Shown here piece by piece: positions 1-5,959 of a DNA stretch of 30,580 nucleotides. Under the pieces are notes generated by a model. That model did not search any database. It was not told where the DNA came from and saw only the letters and a list, made by a program, of their open reading frames with translations. How positions within the stretch are numbered: the first letter of the stretch is position 1; each line of letters starts with the position of its first letter. The stretch is from an uncultured Lachnospiraceae bacterium (GTDB taxonomy: Bacteria; Bacillota; Clostridia; Lachnospirales; Lachnospiraceae): NCBI GenBank assembly GCA_900550235.1, contig URRQ01000028.1:1-30580 (forward strand). The letters run 5' to 3'. The position numbers and the translations under genes are program-made.

Positions 1-60
1 CAGATGGCAGGTTAAGATGAGGAAAACCTCATTTTAACTTGTACTAAATCTTGACGTAGG
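1..60. mobile_element. End of a multicopy mobile element (left terminal inverted repeat)
   Basis: Bases 1-60 are the reverse complement of 30521-30580 with one mismatch (position 56, G here, A in the other copy). Bases 1-55 are identical. An imperfect 12-bp hairpin with an AAAA loop sits at 11-38 (arms GTTAAGATGAGG and CCTCATTTTAAC). After base 60 the two copies diverge, so the element boundary lies near 54-60; the outermost bases may read TGTCAAG / CGTCAAG looking inward. No transposase sequence is present and I do not recognise the family. The ends look like an insertion sequence at which a contig was terminated. Confidence 0.7.
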
Positions 61-94
61 ACCAGTGACAAAATAAATTTCCACTTCCATAGAA

Positions 95-122
95 GGAACA
101 CTCCCACGCATGTGGGAAAAAC
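95..122 (-). CRISPR. Single 28-nt type I-E-like CRISPR repeat (orphan)
   Basis: Read on the minus strand the unit starts GTTTTTCCC, has a palindromic core ACATGCGT, and ends GGGAGTGTTCC, exactly 28 nt. This matches the general design of type I-E repeats (GTTTTTCCC, palindrome, GGGGTGATCC as I recall for Streptococcus thermophilus CRISPR4), with about 22 of 28 positions the same and palindromic substitutions compensating. On the minus strand it is followed by 34 nt (94 down to 61) before the mobile element, about one I-E spacer length. Only one good copy is present and no cas gene is in the window, so this is either the leader-end remnant of an array cut by the element or a chance hairpin. Confidence 0.5.
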
Positions 123-228
123 ACTCCGCATTTATGCGGTTTGCGCTACCTTTTGCTATTTGCCATATCGAAATTTTTTACATTTTTTGTTCCTACTATT
201 AATATGGTGGATTTCTTATTTGGCAGGT
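123..228 (-). other. Leader-like AT-rich stretch with a second degenerate hairpin unit
   Basis: No gene. A second unit, CACTCC followed by the palindrome CCGCATTTATGCGG (126-139), lies 5 nt beyond the matching part of the 95-122 repeat (CACTCC plus the palindrome CCCACGCATGTGGG). The rest (150-228) is A/T-rich without an ORF and lies where a CRISPR leader would be if the 95-122 unit is the first repeat. The leader reading is inference only. Confidence 0.3.
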
Positions 229-251
229 AAAAAAAGAAGCCCGAAGGCCTC
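229..251 (-). terminator. Intrinsic terminator of the HipA-like operon
   Basis: Minus-strand RNA forms GAGGCC-TTCG-GGCTTC, with a stable UUCG tetraloop and one G-U pair, followed by seven T (235 down to 229). It begins directly after the stop codon of the 252-2051 gene. Confidence 0.9.
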
Positions 252-2051
252 TTATCTTGATATCTCGTTTAAATCCACGTTTTTGATGTGATCATGAAAT
301 TCTACAATTTCAGTCCACCCTTCTTTTATTGATGGGTAATTGTCCTGAAATCGTTCTTTTAATTCTTCTAAATACAGTTCTGGAACACTAGAATTATTTT
401 TGGTAGAATTGGAAACAACAAGCTTGAGTTCATTTATATTTTCAGCTTTTGCTAGATTTATATAATGTTCTCGATTTTTTCTGTCAATATTCGATGCATC
501 AAAAATAACTGTAGCTCCATTTGCAAGCCCTGTTTTAATTCTGAGTTCAGCAACCATAAAAATAGTATCATGATCCGGATATATATGATTATTTTCTAAT
601 TCAATTCTAATATCATTTGCTGAAATATACACAACCGAATTCTTATACTCAGGTATACAATTATTCTCTTTTAAAAGATTTTCTTTATTCAATACAATCC
701 CAAATTCATTTGTTATCTTTTGAACTGGATATAATGCTCTCGAATCTTTCAATTTATGTCCTTTCTTTTCATAATCCAGGCATAACTGTTTAGCTATACT
801 TGTTTTTCCAGAGCCAGGAACACCGCACATCATAATAAATTCAGCTTTGTTCTTTACAGTATTTTTCTGTTCTTTCGGGCGTTTTCTTTCTTCCTGTTTT
901 TCATTGTATAATGATATTTTTTTACCTCGTTGGAATTCTTGGAGTAGTTCTAATTTAATACTATAGTTTTTAGATATAGTATCTGCTTTCCATTCTGGAA
1001 TGTGTGATTGTTCGTATATCATCTTAACTTCTTCAGGTGATGGCAATAAATCACTTTTTAATATTGCTTTATTTTTTACTTTTGCAAGCATTTTTTCTTC
1101 TACATCATAAAAGCTAGTTATTTTACGTTCTAATATCTCAACTCTCGAATAAGGCTTTTTTCGTTCATCCGAGAAAAACATACTATTTCCAGAATCGAAA
1201 ATAGGAGCCGGTCCTAACAACTTCATTGTTTCGGCATCTCTTAAAACACCAAAATTTAGTAAATGTTCGTCTGTATTACTTATAACAAAATCAGATAAAA
1301 CTAAATAATCCATATAATCTTGTATATTTTCTCTATCAATACCGTTTCGTACACATAGTTCTATATATCCTTCGTATAAAGATATGTTATTTTGTGTTTT
1401 TTCACTTGTAACAATCTCATAAGCAGGTATAAACTCCACACGATCCGATGTAAAAGAAGGACATTTTGACAACACACTACCGCTATCTGTATATGCAGCT
1501 GTATAATTTACAAAAGGAATATTCGTATTTTGTTTTTTATGCAAAAAAGTTGCAAACACTTCATTGATAGATTGCTGACCAAAATATTTACTACTTTCTT
1601 TTACCAATACTGGAGTTTCCTGCTGTAAATCCCAATATTTCTCCATCTGTCCTCCTAAAGAAGCATTAGGATCATAAGATGTCGCATTATGGTATGGTAT
1701 TTTCCCTTGATTGTATTCTGCTAAGTTAGAAAAACGTATATCTTCATATTTTACAGTTAAATCTACTGGGCAAATCCAATAAGAATCAGTCATACTTAAA
1801 GCTAGATTTTTTGCGAGATATTGACTTGTTGTATCGCACCCTGATTTTTCCAGAACATCTCGAATCATATTACGCGATGCAGGTATTGAACGTATTTTCC
1901 ACCAATCCAGTATTTTATTTGAATCACATTTGCCTAAAAACGGAGATATTCCTTCATTATTGTCTTTATAAGAATGAATAACACCACGCTTTTCGTCATA
2001 AAGTAGCTCTCCACATACATCATTTTTATGCATTAAATGATATTTGATCAT
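252..2051 (-). CDS. HipA-like kinase fused to a polynucleotide-kinase-like P-loop domain
   Basis: 599 aa. Residues about 1-380 form a HipA/CtkA-type Ser/Thr kinase: probable ATP lysine K151 (PVLVKESS), catalytic loop NTDEHLLN with D261 and N266, and metal-binding D286 in IFDSGNS. A charged linker (about 381-402, rich in K and E) leads to a P-loop kinase domain of the AAA_33/Pnk type: Walker A GVPGSGKTS (410-418), SANDIR (477-482), Walker B-like TVIFDAS (514-520) and NIDRKNREHY with the LID-like arginines R524 and R527. Both active sites look intact. The start overlaps the upstream XRE gene by four bases (ATGA), so the pair is translationally coupled, as in hipBA. HipA kinases phosphorylate translation factors or tRNA synthetases; the target here is unknown. 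The fused second kinase is unusual. It could instead be a regulatory or abortive-infection kinase. Confidence 0.8.
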   Translation of the reverse strand: MIKYHLMHKNDVCGELLYDEKRGVIHSYKDNNEGISPFLGKCDSNKILDWWKIRSIPASRNMIRDVLEKSGCDTTSQYLAKNLALSMTDSYWICPVDLTVKYEDIRFSNLAEYNQGKIPYHNATSYDPNASLGGQMEKYWDLQQETPVLVKESSKYFGQQSINEVFATFLHKKQNTNIPFVNYTAAYTDSGSVLSKCPSFTSDRVEFIPAYEIVTSEKTQNNISLYEGYIELCVRNGIDRENIQDYMDYLVLSDFVISNTDEHLLNFGVLRDAETMKLLGPAPIFDSGNSMFFSDERKKPYSRVEILERKITSFYDVEEKMLAKVKNKAILKSDLLPSPEEVKMIYEQSHIPEWKADTISKNYSIKLELLQEFQRGKKISLYNEKQEERKRPKEQKNTVKNKAEFIMMCGVPGSGKTSIAKQLCLDYEKKGHKLKDSRALYPVQKITNEFGIVLNKENLLKENNCIPEYKNSVVYISANDIRIELENNHIYPDHDTIFMVAELRIKTGLANGATVIFDASNIDRKNREHYINLAKAENINELKLVVSNSTKNNSSVPELYLEELKERFQDNYPSIKEGWTEIVEFHDHIKNVDLNEISR

Positions 2052-2470
2052 AATAATTTTTCAGCCTCCTTTTCTTCTAAATAATAATCTATAAGCAATT
2101 CTGTCATTCTTCTTGTTTCATTGTAAAACCTTGACTGAGAAAACATACTACCATAATCAATAATAACATCATTCTTTTTTTCCAAAACATGGAGTTCCAT
2201 GTTTCTTTCAACGTCGTATTTCCAATAATATTTAACATTCCTATATTTTCCAGACACACCATCAATTAAAGGAAAATCATTTAATAAATCCTCAATATTA
2301 CATTGCAAATATAACGATAATAGATATATTGTTTCGCTTGCACATTTATTTACATCTACTTTTCCATTAACAATATCGTTTAAACTTGTGTATGGTATGC
2401 CCGTTTCTTTACTAATTAAATATACGCTTTTTCCTGTATCTAATATTTTTCGATATAATTTTTGATTCAT
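2048..2470 (-). CDS. XRE-family HTH regulator, probable HipB-like antitoxin
   Basis: 140 aa. Residues about 1-63 are an XRE/Cro-type helix-turn-helix (SKETGIPYTSLNDIVNGK as recognition region). Residues 64-140 form an extra C-terminal part rich in aromatic and acidic residues with no family I recognise; antitoxins often use such a part to bind their toxin. The gene has a GAGGTG ribosome site and is the first of a two-gene operon with the HipA-like kinase, overlapping it by ATGA. The order regulator then kinase, size and coupling match hipBA. It probably represses its own promoter (see 2490-2518). The antitoxin role is inferred from context. Confidence 0.75.
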   Translation of the reverse strand: MNQKLYRKILDTGKSVYLISKETGIPYTSLNDIVNGKVDVNKCASETIYLLSLYLQCNIEDLLNDFPLIDGVSGKYRNVKYYWKYDVERNMELHVLEKKNDVIIDYGSMFSQSRFYNETRRMTELLIDYYLEEKEAEKLL

Positions 2471-2489
2471 TTTTTATCACCTCATTTAT

Positions 2490-2518
2490 ATTATACCGAT
2501 ATTCCGTTATATTTTCAA
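2490..2518 (-). promoter_or_regulatory. SigA-type promoter of the XRE/HipA-like operon with possible operator
   Basis: Minus strand: -35 TTGAAA (2518-2513), 17-bp spacer, -10 TATAAT (2495-2490). The expected transcription start falls almost on the GAGGTG ribosome site at 2483-2478, leaving a very short leader. Two direct repeats CGGAATAT and CGGTATAA, 8 bp apart, lie across the spacer and -10, a plausible autoregulatory operator for the XRE protein. Confidence 0.75.
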
Positions 2519-2525
2519 TTGCTGT

Positions 2526-2557
2526 TATAAAAAAAGAGACACTTAAGTGCCTCTTTA
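2526..2557 (-). terminator. Intrinsic terminator after nrdG
   Basis: Minus-strand hairpin AAAGAGGCACTT / AAGTGTCTCTTT (one G-U pair), then a run of seven T. The stem begins inside the nrdG stop codon. Confidence 0.9.
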
Positions 2558-3043
2558 GTCGTGAAGTATAATTTCTCCAATTCGAAAAGTCTCTTTAGTA
2601 TCAATTACTCTTTGATTAGAACTTCCTTTCCAATGTAAGTTTACATCTCTTTTGTCTTTTTCATAACGTCCGTCTACTAATACATCAATGTCGTGAATCA
2701 CTTGGAATATTCTGATATCTTCAAATTTGTAACCAGTATACATCCAAATTGTTTTATTCGGAAATTTTTCTTTGATTTCTTTCACAAGTTTAAAAATCTC
2801 AAATCGATTACAAGGATGCATCGGATCTCCGCCGCTTAATGTAATACCACTTACATAATCTTTTCCTAATTCTGCAAAAATCTCTTGTTTCGCAGAATCA
2901 TCAAATTCAATTCCAACATTTGGATCCCATGTGATTGGGTTCTGACACTCCGGACAGTGATGTTCGCAACCAGATACCCAAAGGACAACTCGGATTCCAT
3001 CTCCATTTAACATATCGTCTTTTGTAATATTATGGTACTTCAT
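2555..3043 (-). CDS. nrdG: Anaerobic ribonucleotide reductase activating protein NrdG
   Basis: 162 aa, usual NrdG length. This radical SAM enzyme uses a 4Fe-4S cluster and S-adenosylmethionine to place the glycyl radical on class III reductase NrdD. The cluster motif is C26-X3-C30-X2-C33 (CEHHCPEC), followed by the SAM-binding glycine motif LSGGDP and the C-terminal VDGRYE region typical of NrdG. The ribosome site AAAGGAGG overlaps the stop of the 45-aa gene at 3059-3196, so the two are translationally coupled. The large nrdD gene is not in the window, which is unusual since nrdD and nrdG are often adjacent. Confidence 0.95.
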   Translation of the reverse strand: MKYHNITKDDMLNGDGIRVVLWVSGCEHHCPECQNPITWDPNVGIEFDDSAKQEIFAELGKDYVSGITLSGGDPMHPCNRFEIFKLVKEIKEKFPNKTIWMYTGYKFEDIRIFQVIHDIDVLVDGRYEKDKRDVNLHWKGSSNQRVIDTKETFRIGEIILHD

Positions 3044-3058
3044 AAAAAAAATCCTCCT

Positions 3059-3196
3059 TTAAACTAAATGATGCTTTACACGATCTTTCTCTTCCGCTTT
3101 CTTAGCATCTCCCCATTTATTCATTGTTCCTACAAGATATCCCGTAATTCTGCGAACACGTTCGAATTTAATTCCTTTTCCATATTGATTCTTCAT
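3059..3196 (-). CDS. 45-aa stand-alone glycyl-radical domain resembling the NrdD C-terminus
   Basis: A 45-aa gene with a strong AGGAGG ribosome site 6 nt before its ATG. Residues 12-42 (ERVRRITGYLVG then NKWGDAKKAEEKDRVKH) match the C-terminal glycyl-radical tail of class III reductases; E. coli NrdD has RVCGYLG with the radical glycine, corresponding to G19 in RITGYL. The catalytic barrel, ATP-cone and zinc cysteines of NrdD are all absent, and the upstream bases 3197-3258 contain no continuation, so this is not merely the visible end of a longer gene. Coupling to nrdG suggests it is an NrdG substrate. By analogy with YfiD for pyruvate formate-lyase it could act as a separate radical-bearing part, or be a conserved remnant. 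I believe short ORFs like this occur in other Clostridia but cannot confirm it here. Confidence 0.75.
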   Translation of the reverse strand: MKNQYGKGIKFERVRRITGYLVGTMNKWGDAKKAEEKDRVKHHLV

Positions 3197-3258
3197 ATTA
3201 ACTCCTCCTATTCTCACAGTATCTTACAATGATAATATGGTTAATTATTCTAATTCGA

Positions 3259-3795
3259 TTATTGCCTACACAAAAAAAGAGACTCCACAGAGGAATCTCT
3301 TTTCGCTTCTAGCACCATATGACTTAATATTGAAACCATTAATGTATTACTTTTTTCGCTTTCATACATTTGATCAGCAACCATAGAAATTAACCGTTTT
3401 TGCTTTGAATACAACATAATCGTGTTGATAACTCTTCTGCAAACAATTACTTCATCAAATGGTCTGCTAATATAATCTGTTGCGCCAAGTTCATATGCCC
3501 GTTCGACGATTGAATGTGAGTTTTCTGCCGAAATCATAATAACAGGAATTTCTTCTATCCAATGATATCGGTTCATCATTGCTAAAACCTCAAAGCCATC
3601 CATTTCCGGCATAACAATGTCCAATAGAACTAGTGAGATTTCCGTTTCAAATTTTTGTAATAGTTTTAAACCTTCTACCCCGTTTTCTGCTTCTAAAATC
3701 TCATACTGTTCGTTCAGCATGTCTGCTAAAATTGCACGATTCATCGCAGAATCATCCACAATTAATATTTTGTTGATTTTTCGTTTGTTATACAT
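3259..3795 (-). CDS. Response-regulator receiver, C-terminally truncated
   Basis: 178 aa. Residues about 8-128 are a CheY-like receiver: acidic pocket DD (14-15), phosphoacceptor D in LVLLDIVMPEMDGFEVL, Ser in ISAEN, and the conserved lysine position occupied by R in ISRPFDE, a notable change from the usual KPF. After it comes the linker KQKRLISMVADQMYESEKSNTLMVSILSHMV, which in larger Lachnospiraceae regulators I associate with a following HD-type output domain. Here the frame instead continues into LEAKRDSSVES and runs through a terminator hairpin (3276-3302), ending 11 codons past it. This looks like a deletion that fused the receiver to the original gene's terminator. It may be inactive or act as a single-domain phosphate sink. 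Confidence 0.75.
   Translation of the reverse strand: MYNKRKINKILIVDDSAMNRAILADMLNEQYEILEAENGVEGLKLLQKFETEISLVLLDIVMPEMDGFEVLAMMNRYHWIEEIPVIMISAENSHSIVERAYELGATDYISRPFDEVIVCRRVINTIMLYSKQKRLISMVADQMYESEKSNTLMVSILSHMVLEAKRDSSVESLFLCRQ
3272..3302 (-). terminator. Intrinsic terminator inside the 3' end of the receiver ORF
   Basis: Minus-strand stem AAAGAGATTCC / GGAGTCTCTTT (one G-U pair, loop of four) followed by about seven T. The receiver ORF reads through it, which supports truncation of that gene. Confidence 0.85.
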
Positions 3796-3975
3796 TTACT
3801 TTTGCCTATGCCCTCTCAGAAAGATACTTTAATCCACGATAATTTACTTAATACTAAGTTTAGCACAAATTTTCTCAAATGTATATCATGTTCATAGACT
3901 TTCCAATTATTCTATACTATACTATACGATAAGTGGTAAGAATATTATATAAGACTATTAAAGGAGACTAAAATC
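3796..3975. promoter_or_regulatory. Divergent intergenic region
   Basis: No gene or riboswitch seen. For the minus strand, TTGAGA with TAGTAT 16 bp downstream is a possible promoter of the receiver gene. For the plus strand, TATAC is repeated three times without spacing at 3913-3927, with TTCATA about 16 bp upstream as a weak -35. A good ribosome site AAGGAG precedes the lipoprotein ATG. Confidence 0.4.
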
Positions 3976-4545
3976 ATGAGAAAATTTTTATCTATCATTC
4001 TAGCCTGCTTCATTACATGTTCACTTGTAGGCTGTTCAAACACACAAAATCAGGATCAGCTTGAAAAAGAAGAAACTATAAAAAATACATTGGAGATTCT
4101 CACGAAGGTATGGGAATCATATCCTGATACTGATAAGTTCGCCGCAATAGGTGGTGACTATAATCATACGGTTGAAAATGCACCTGGCGAATTTGATATC
4201 AATGACAAGGAAAGCCTATCTTTTCTTCTTGTTGTACCAGATGATGCTGCTGCATATCTCGATCAAGCTTCCGGTTTAATGCATGCCATGAATGCTAATA
4301 CTTTTACAAGTGCAGCTTTTCATATTGCAGATGCAAAAAATACAGAGACATTTGTTAATAGTTACAAAGAGGCCCTTTTAAACAATCAATGGATGTGCGG
4401 TTTTCCGGAACAGCTGCTTTTCGTTCAAATCAATTCGGATTATGTAGTTTCTGCATTTGGAAACGGAGAAATGATTCAAACATTTAAAACAGCACTGACT
4501 AAACAATATCCTTCCGCCAAAATTTTAGCAGAGGAAAATTTATAA
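3976..4545 (+). CDS. DUF4358-like lipoprotein
   Basis: 189 aa. A type II signal peptide spans residues 1-20 with lipobox LVGC, cysteine at about 20 being the lipidation site, so the protein is anchored to the outer face of the membrane. The rest is a soluble domain resembling DUF4358 lipoproteins, which I recall near MBOAT and DHHW genes in Lachnospiraceae; this family call is tentative. The stop is followed by one base and the MBOAT ATG, with the MBOAT ribosome site inside this gene (GAGGAAAA), so the two are co-translated. It likely assists surface acylation, by inference from position only. Confidence 0.75.
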   Translation: MRKFLSIILACFITCSLVGCSNTQNQDQLEKEETIKNTLEILTKVWESYPDTDKFAAIGGDYNHTVENAPGEFDINDKESLSFLLVVPDDAAAYLDQASGLMHAMNANTFTSAAFHIADAKNTETFVNSYKEALLNNQWMCGFPEQLLFVQINSDYVVSAFGNGEMIQTFKTALTKQYPSAKILAEENL

Positions 4546-4546
4546 T

Positions 4547-5944
4547 ATGTTATTTTCAAGCATCACATTTTTATATTATTTCTTGCCACTTATCATAATA
4601 TTTTATTTTCTTGTTCCTTTTCGGTTCAAGAACTTTGTTTTACTTCTCTTCAGTTTGATTTTCTATTCGTGGGGAGAGCCTAAGTATATTATATTAATGA
4701 TTCTATCGATTTTCTGCGGGTATATAGAGGGACTTTTGATCCAAAAATCTGCTGAAAAGAAATATTCTAGATGGGTACTTGCATGTTCTTGTTGTATCCA
4801 TCTAGGTTTGCTTGGATACTTTAAATATTTTGATTTTTTGATAGAAAATATCAATGTCTTAGGGGGACACCTGTCTCCATTGCGGATTGCTTTGCCAATA
4901 GGAATCAGTTTTTATACGTTCCAAATTATCAGTTATTTAATCGATGTATACCGAAGAGATTGTAATGCGCAGCATAATTTGATTTCTTTTGGCGCTTATG
5001 TGTCGATGTTTCCACAATTAATTGCAGGTCCTATTGTTCGTTACAAAGATATTGAATCACAACTTTTATTTCGAACGCACTCGATATCTAAGGCCTCTTT
5101 AGGAATCCGAAGATTTGTTATAGGTCTATCAAAAAAGGTATTACTTGCAAACTCTTTTGGGAAATTATGCAGCATTTTTTTAGAAACACAAGATCCGTCC
5201 ATTTTATACTATTGGCTCTACGCAGTTTCTTTTGCACTACAGATTTACTTTGATTTTTCCGGATACAGTGATATGGCAATCGGGTTAGGAAAGCTGTTCG
5301 GATTTGAGTTTCCAGAAAACTTTAACTATCCATATATGTCCAAAAGTGTAACAGAATTTTGGAGAAGGTGGCATATGACTCTTGGAAACTGGTTTCGCGA
5401 CTATGTATATATTCCTATGGGCGGAAACCGGGTTTCTAAAAAAAGATGGTTCTTTAACATTGCTGTTGTTTGGTTTTTGACAGGATTATGGCATGGCGCT
5501 GCCTGGAATTTTATTCTATGGGGACTATTATTTGCAGTTATACTTGTTTTAGAAAAACAATGGATAGGTAAATTATTGGGAAAGCATTCCATCATATCTC
5601 ATTTTTATGTTATTGGAGTTTTGATCATTAGCTTTGTAATCTTTAATGCTACAGACTTACAAAATCTAAGAGATACCCTTCTCGTTTTATTTACAGGGAA
5701 TGGGTTACCTTTCGTTTCACATGAGTTTTTGTATTATTTCAAAAGTTACGGGGTACTATTATTTGTTGGAATTCTTGGTGCTACACCCCTTTGTAAAGAA
5801 ATATACTCTAACCTGGAAAGTAAAGAGAAATGGAATCATACATTCACAATTTTAGAACCACTGATTCTTCTTATATTGGCGTGTATCGTAACAGCATATT
5901 TGATCAATGATTCTTACAATCCATTTTTATATTTTCGCTTTTAG
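4547..5944 (+). CDS. MBOAT family O-acyltransferase (AlgI/DltB-like)
   Basis: 465 aa, many predicted membrane helices. Family motifs are clear: ISFYTFQIISYLIDVYR near residue 125, YFDFSGYSDMAIGLGKLFGFEFPENFNYPY, FWRRWHMTLGNWFRDYVYIPMGG, and TGLWHGAAWNFILWG carrying the catalytic histidine. These enzymes pass acyl groups, usually acetyl, from inside the cell to an acceptor polymer outside. The middle position between a lipoprotein and an AlgX/AlgJ-like DHHW protein matches alginate-type O-acetylation cassettes. The acceptor polysaccharide is not identifiable as no glycan synthesis genes are nearby. Confidence 0.93.
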   Translation: MLFSSITFLYYFLPLIIIFYFLVPFRFKNFVLLLFSLIFYSWGEPKYIILMILSIFCGYIEGLLIQKSAEKKYSRWVLACSCCIHLGLLGYFKYFDFLIENINVLGGHLSPLRIALPIGISFYTFQIISYLIDVYRRDCNAQHNLISFGAYVSMFPQLIAGPIVRYKDIESQLLFRTHSISKASLGIRRFVIGLSKKVLLANSFGKLCSIFLETQDPSILYYWLYAVSFALQIYFDFSGYSDMAIGLGKLFGFEFPENFNYPYMSKSVTEFWRRWHMTLGNWFRDYVYIPMGGNRVSKKRWFFNIAVVWFLTGLWHGAAWNFILWGLLFAVILVLEKQWIGKLLGKHSIISHFYVIGVLIISFVIFNATDLQNLRDTLLVLFTGNGLPFVSHEFLYYFKSYGVLLFVGILGATPLCKEIYSNLESKEKWNHTFTILEPLILLILACIVTAYLINDSYNPFLYFRF

Positions 5945-5959
5945 GAGGTGCAGCTACAA

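Noticed and set aside
3197..3258. NrdR-box or riboswitch before the small glycyl-radical gene
   Set aside because: No match to the NrdR palindrome and too short for a riboswitch; only a ribosome site is clear.
3913..3927. TATAC triple repeat as a CRISPR or phase-variable tract
   Set aside because: Too short and probably part of the promoter; could vary in length but nothing here shows it.
3832..3975. c-di-GMP riboswitch before the lipoprotein-MBOAT unit
   Set aside because: No conserved aptamer blocks could be found; only AT-rich sequence with short TATAC repeats.
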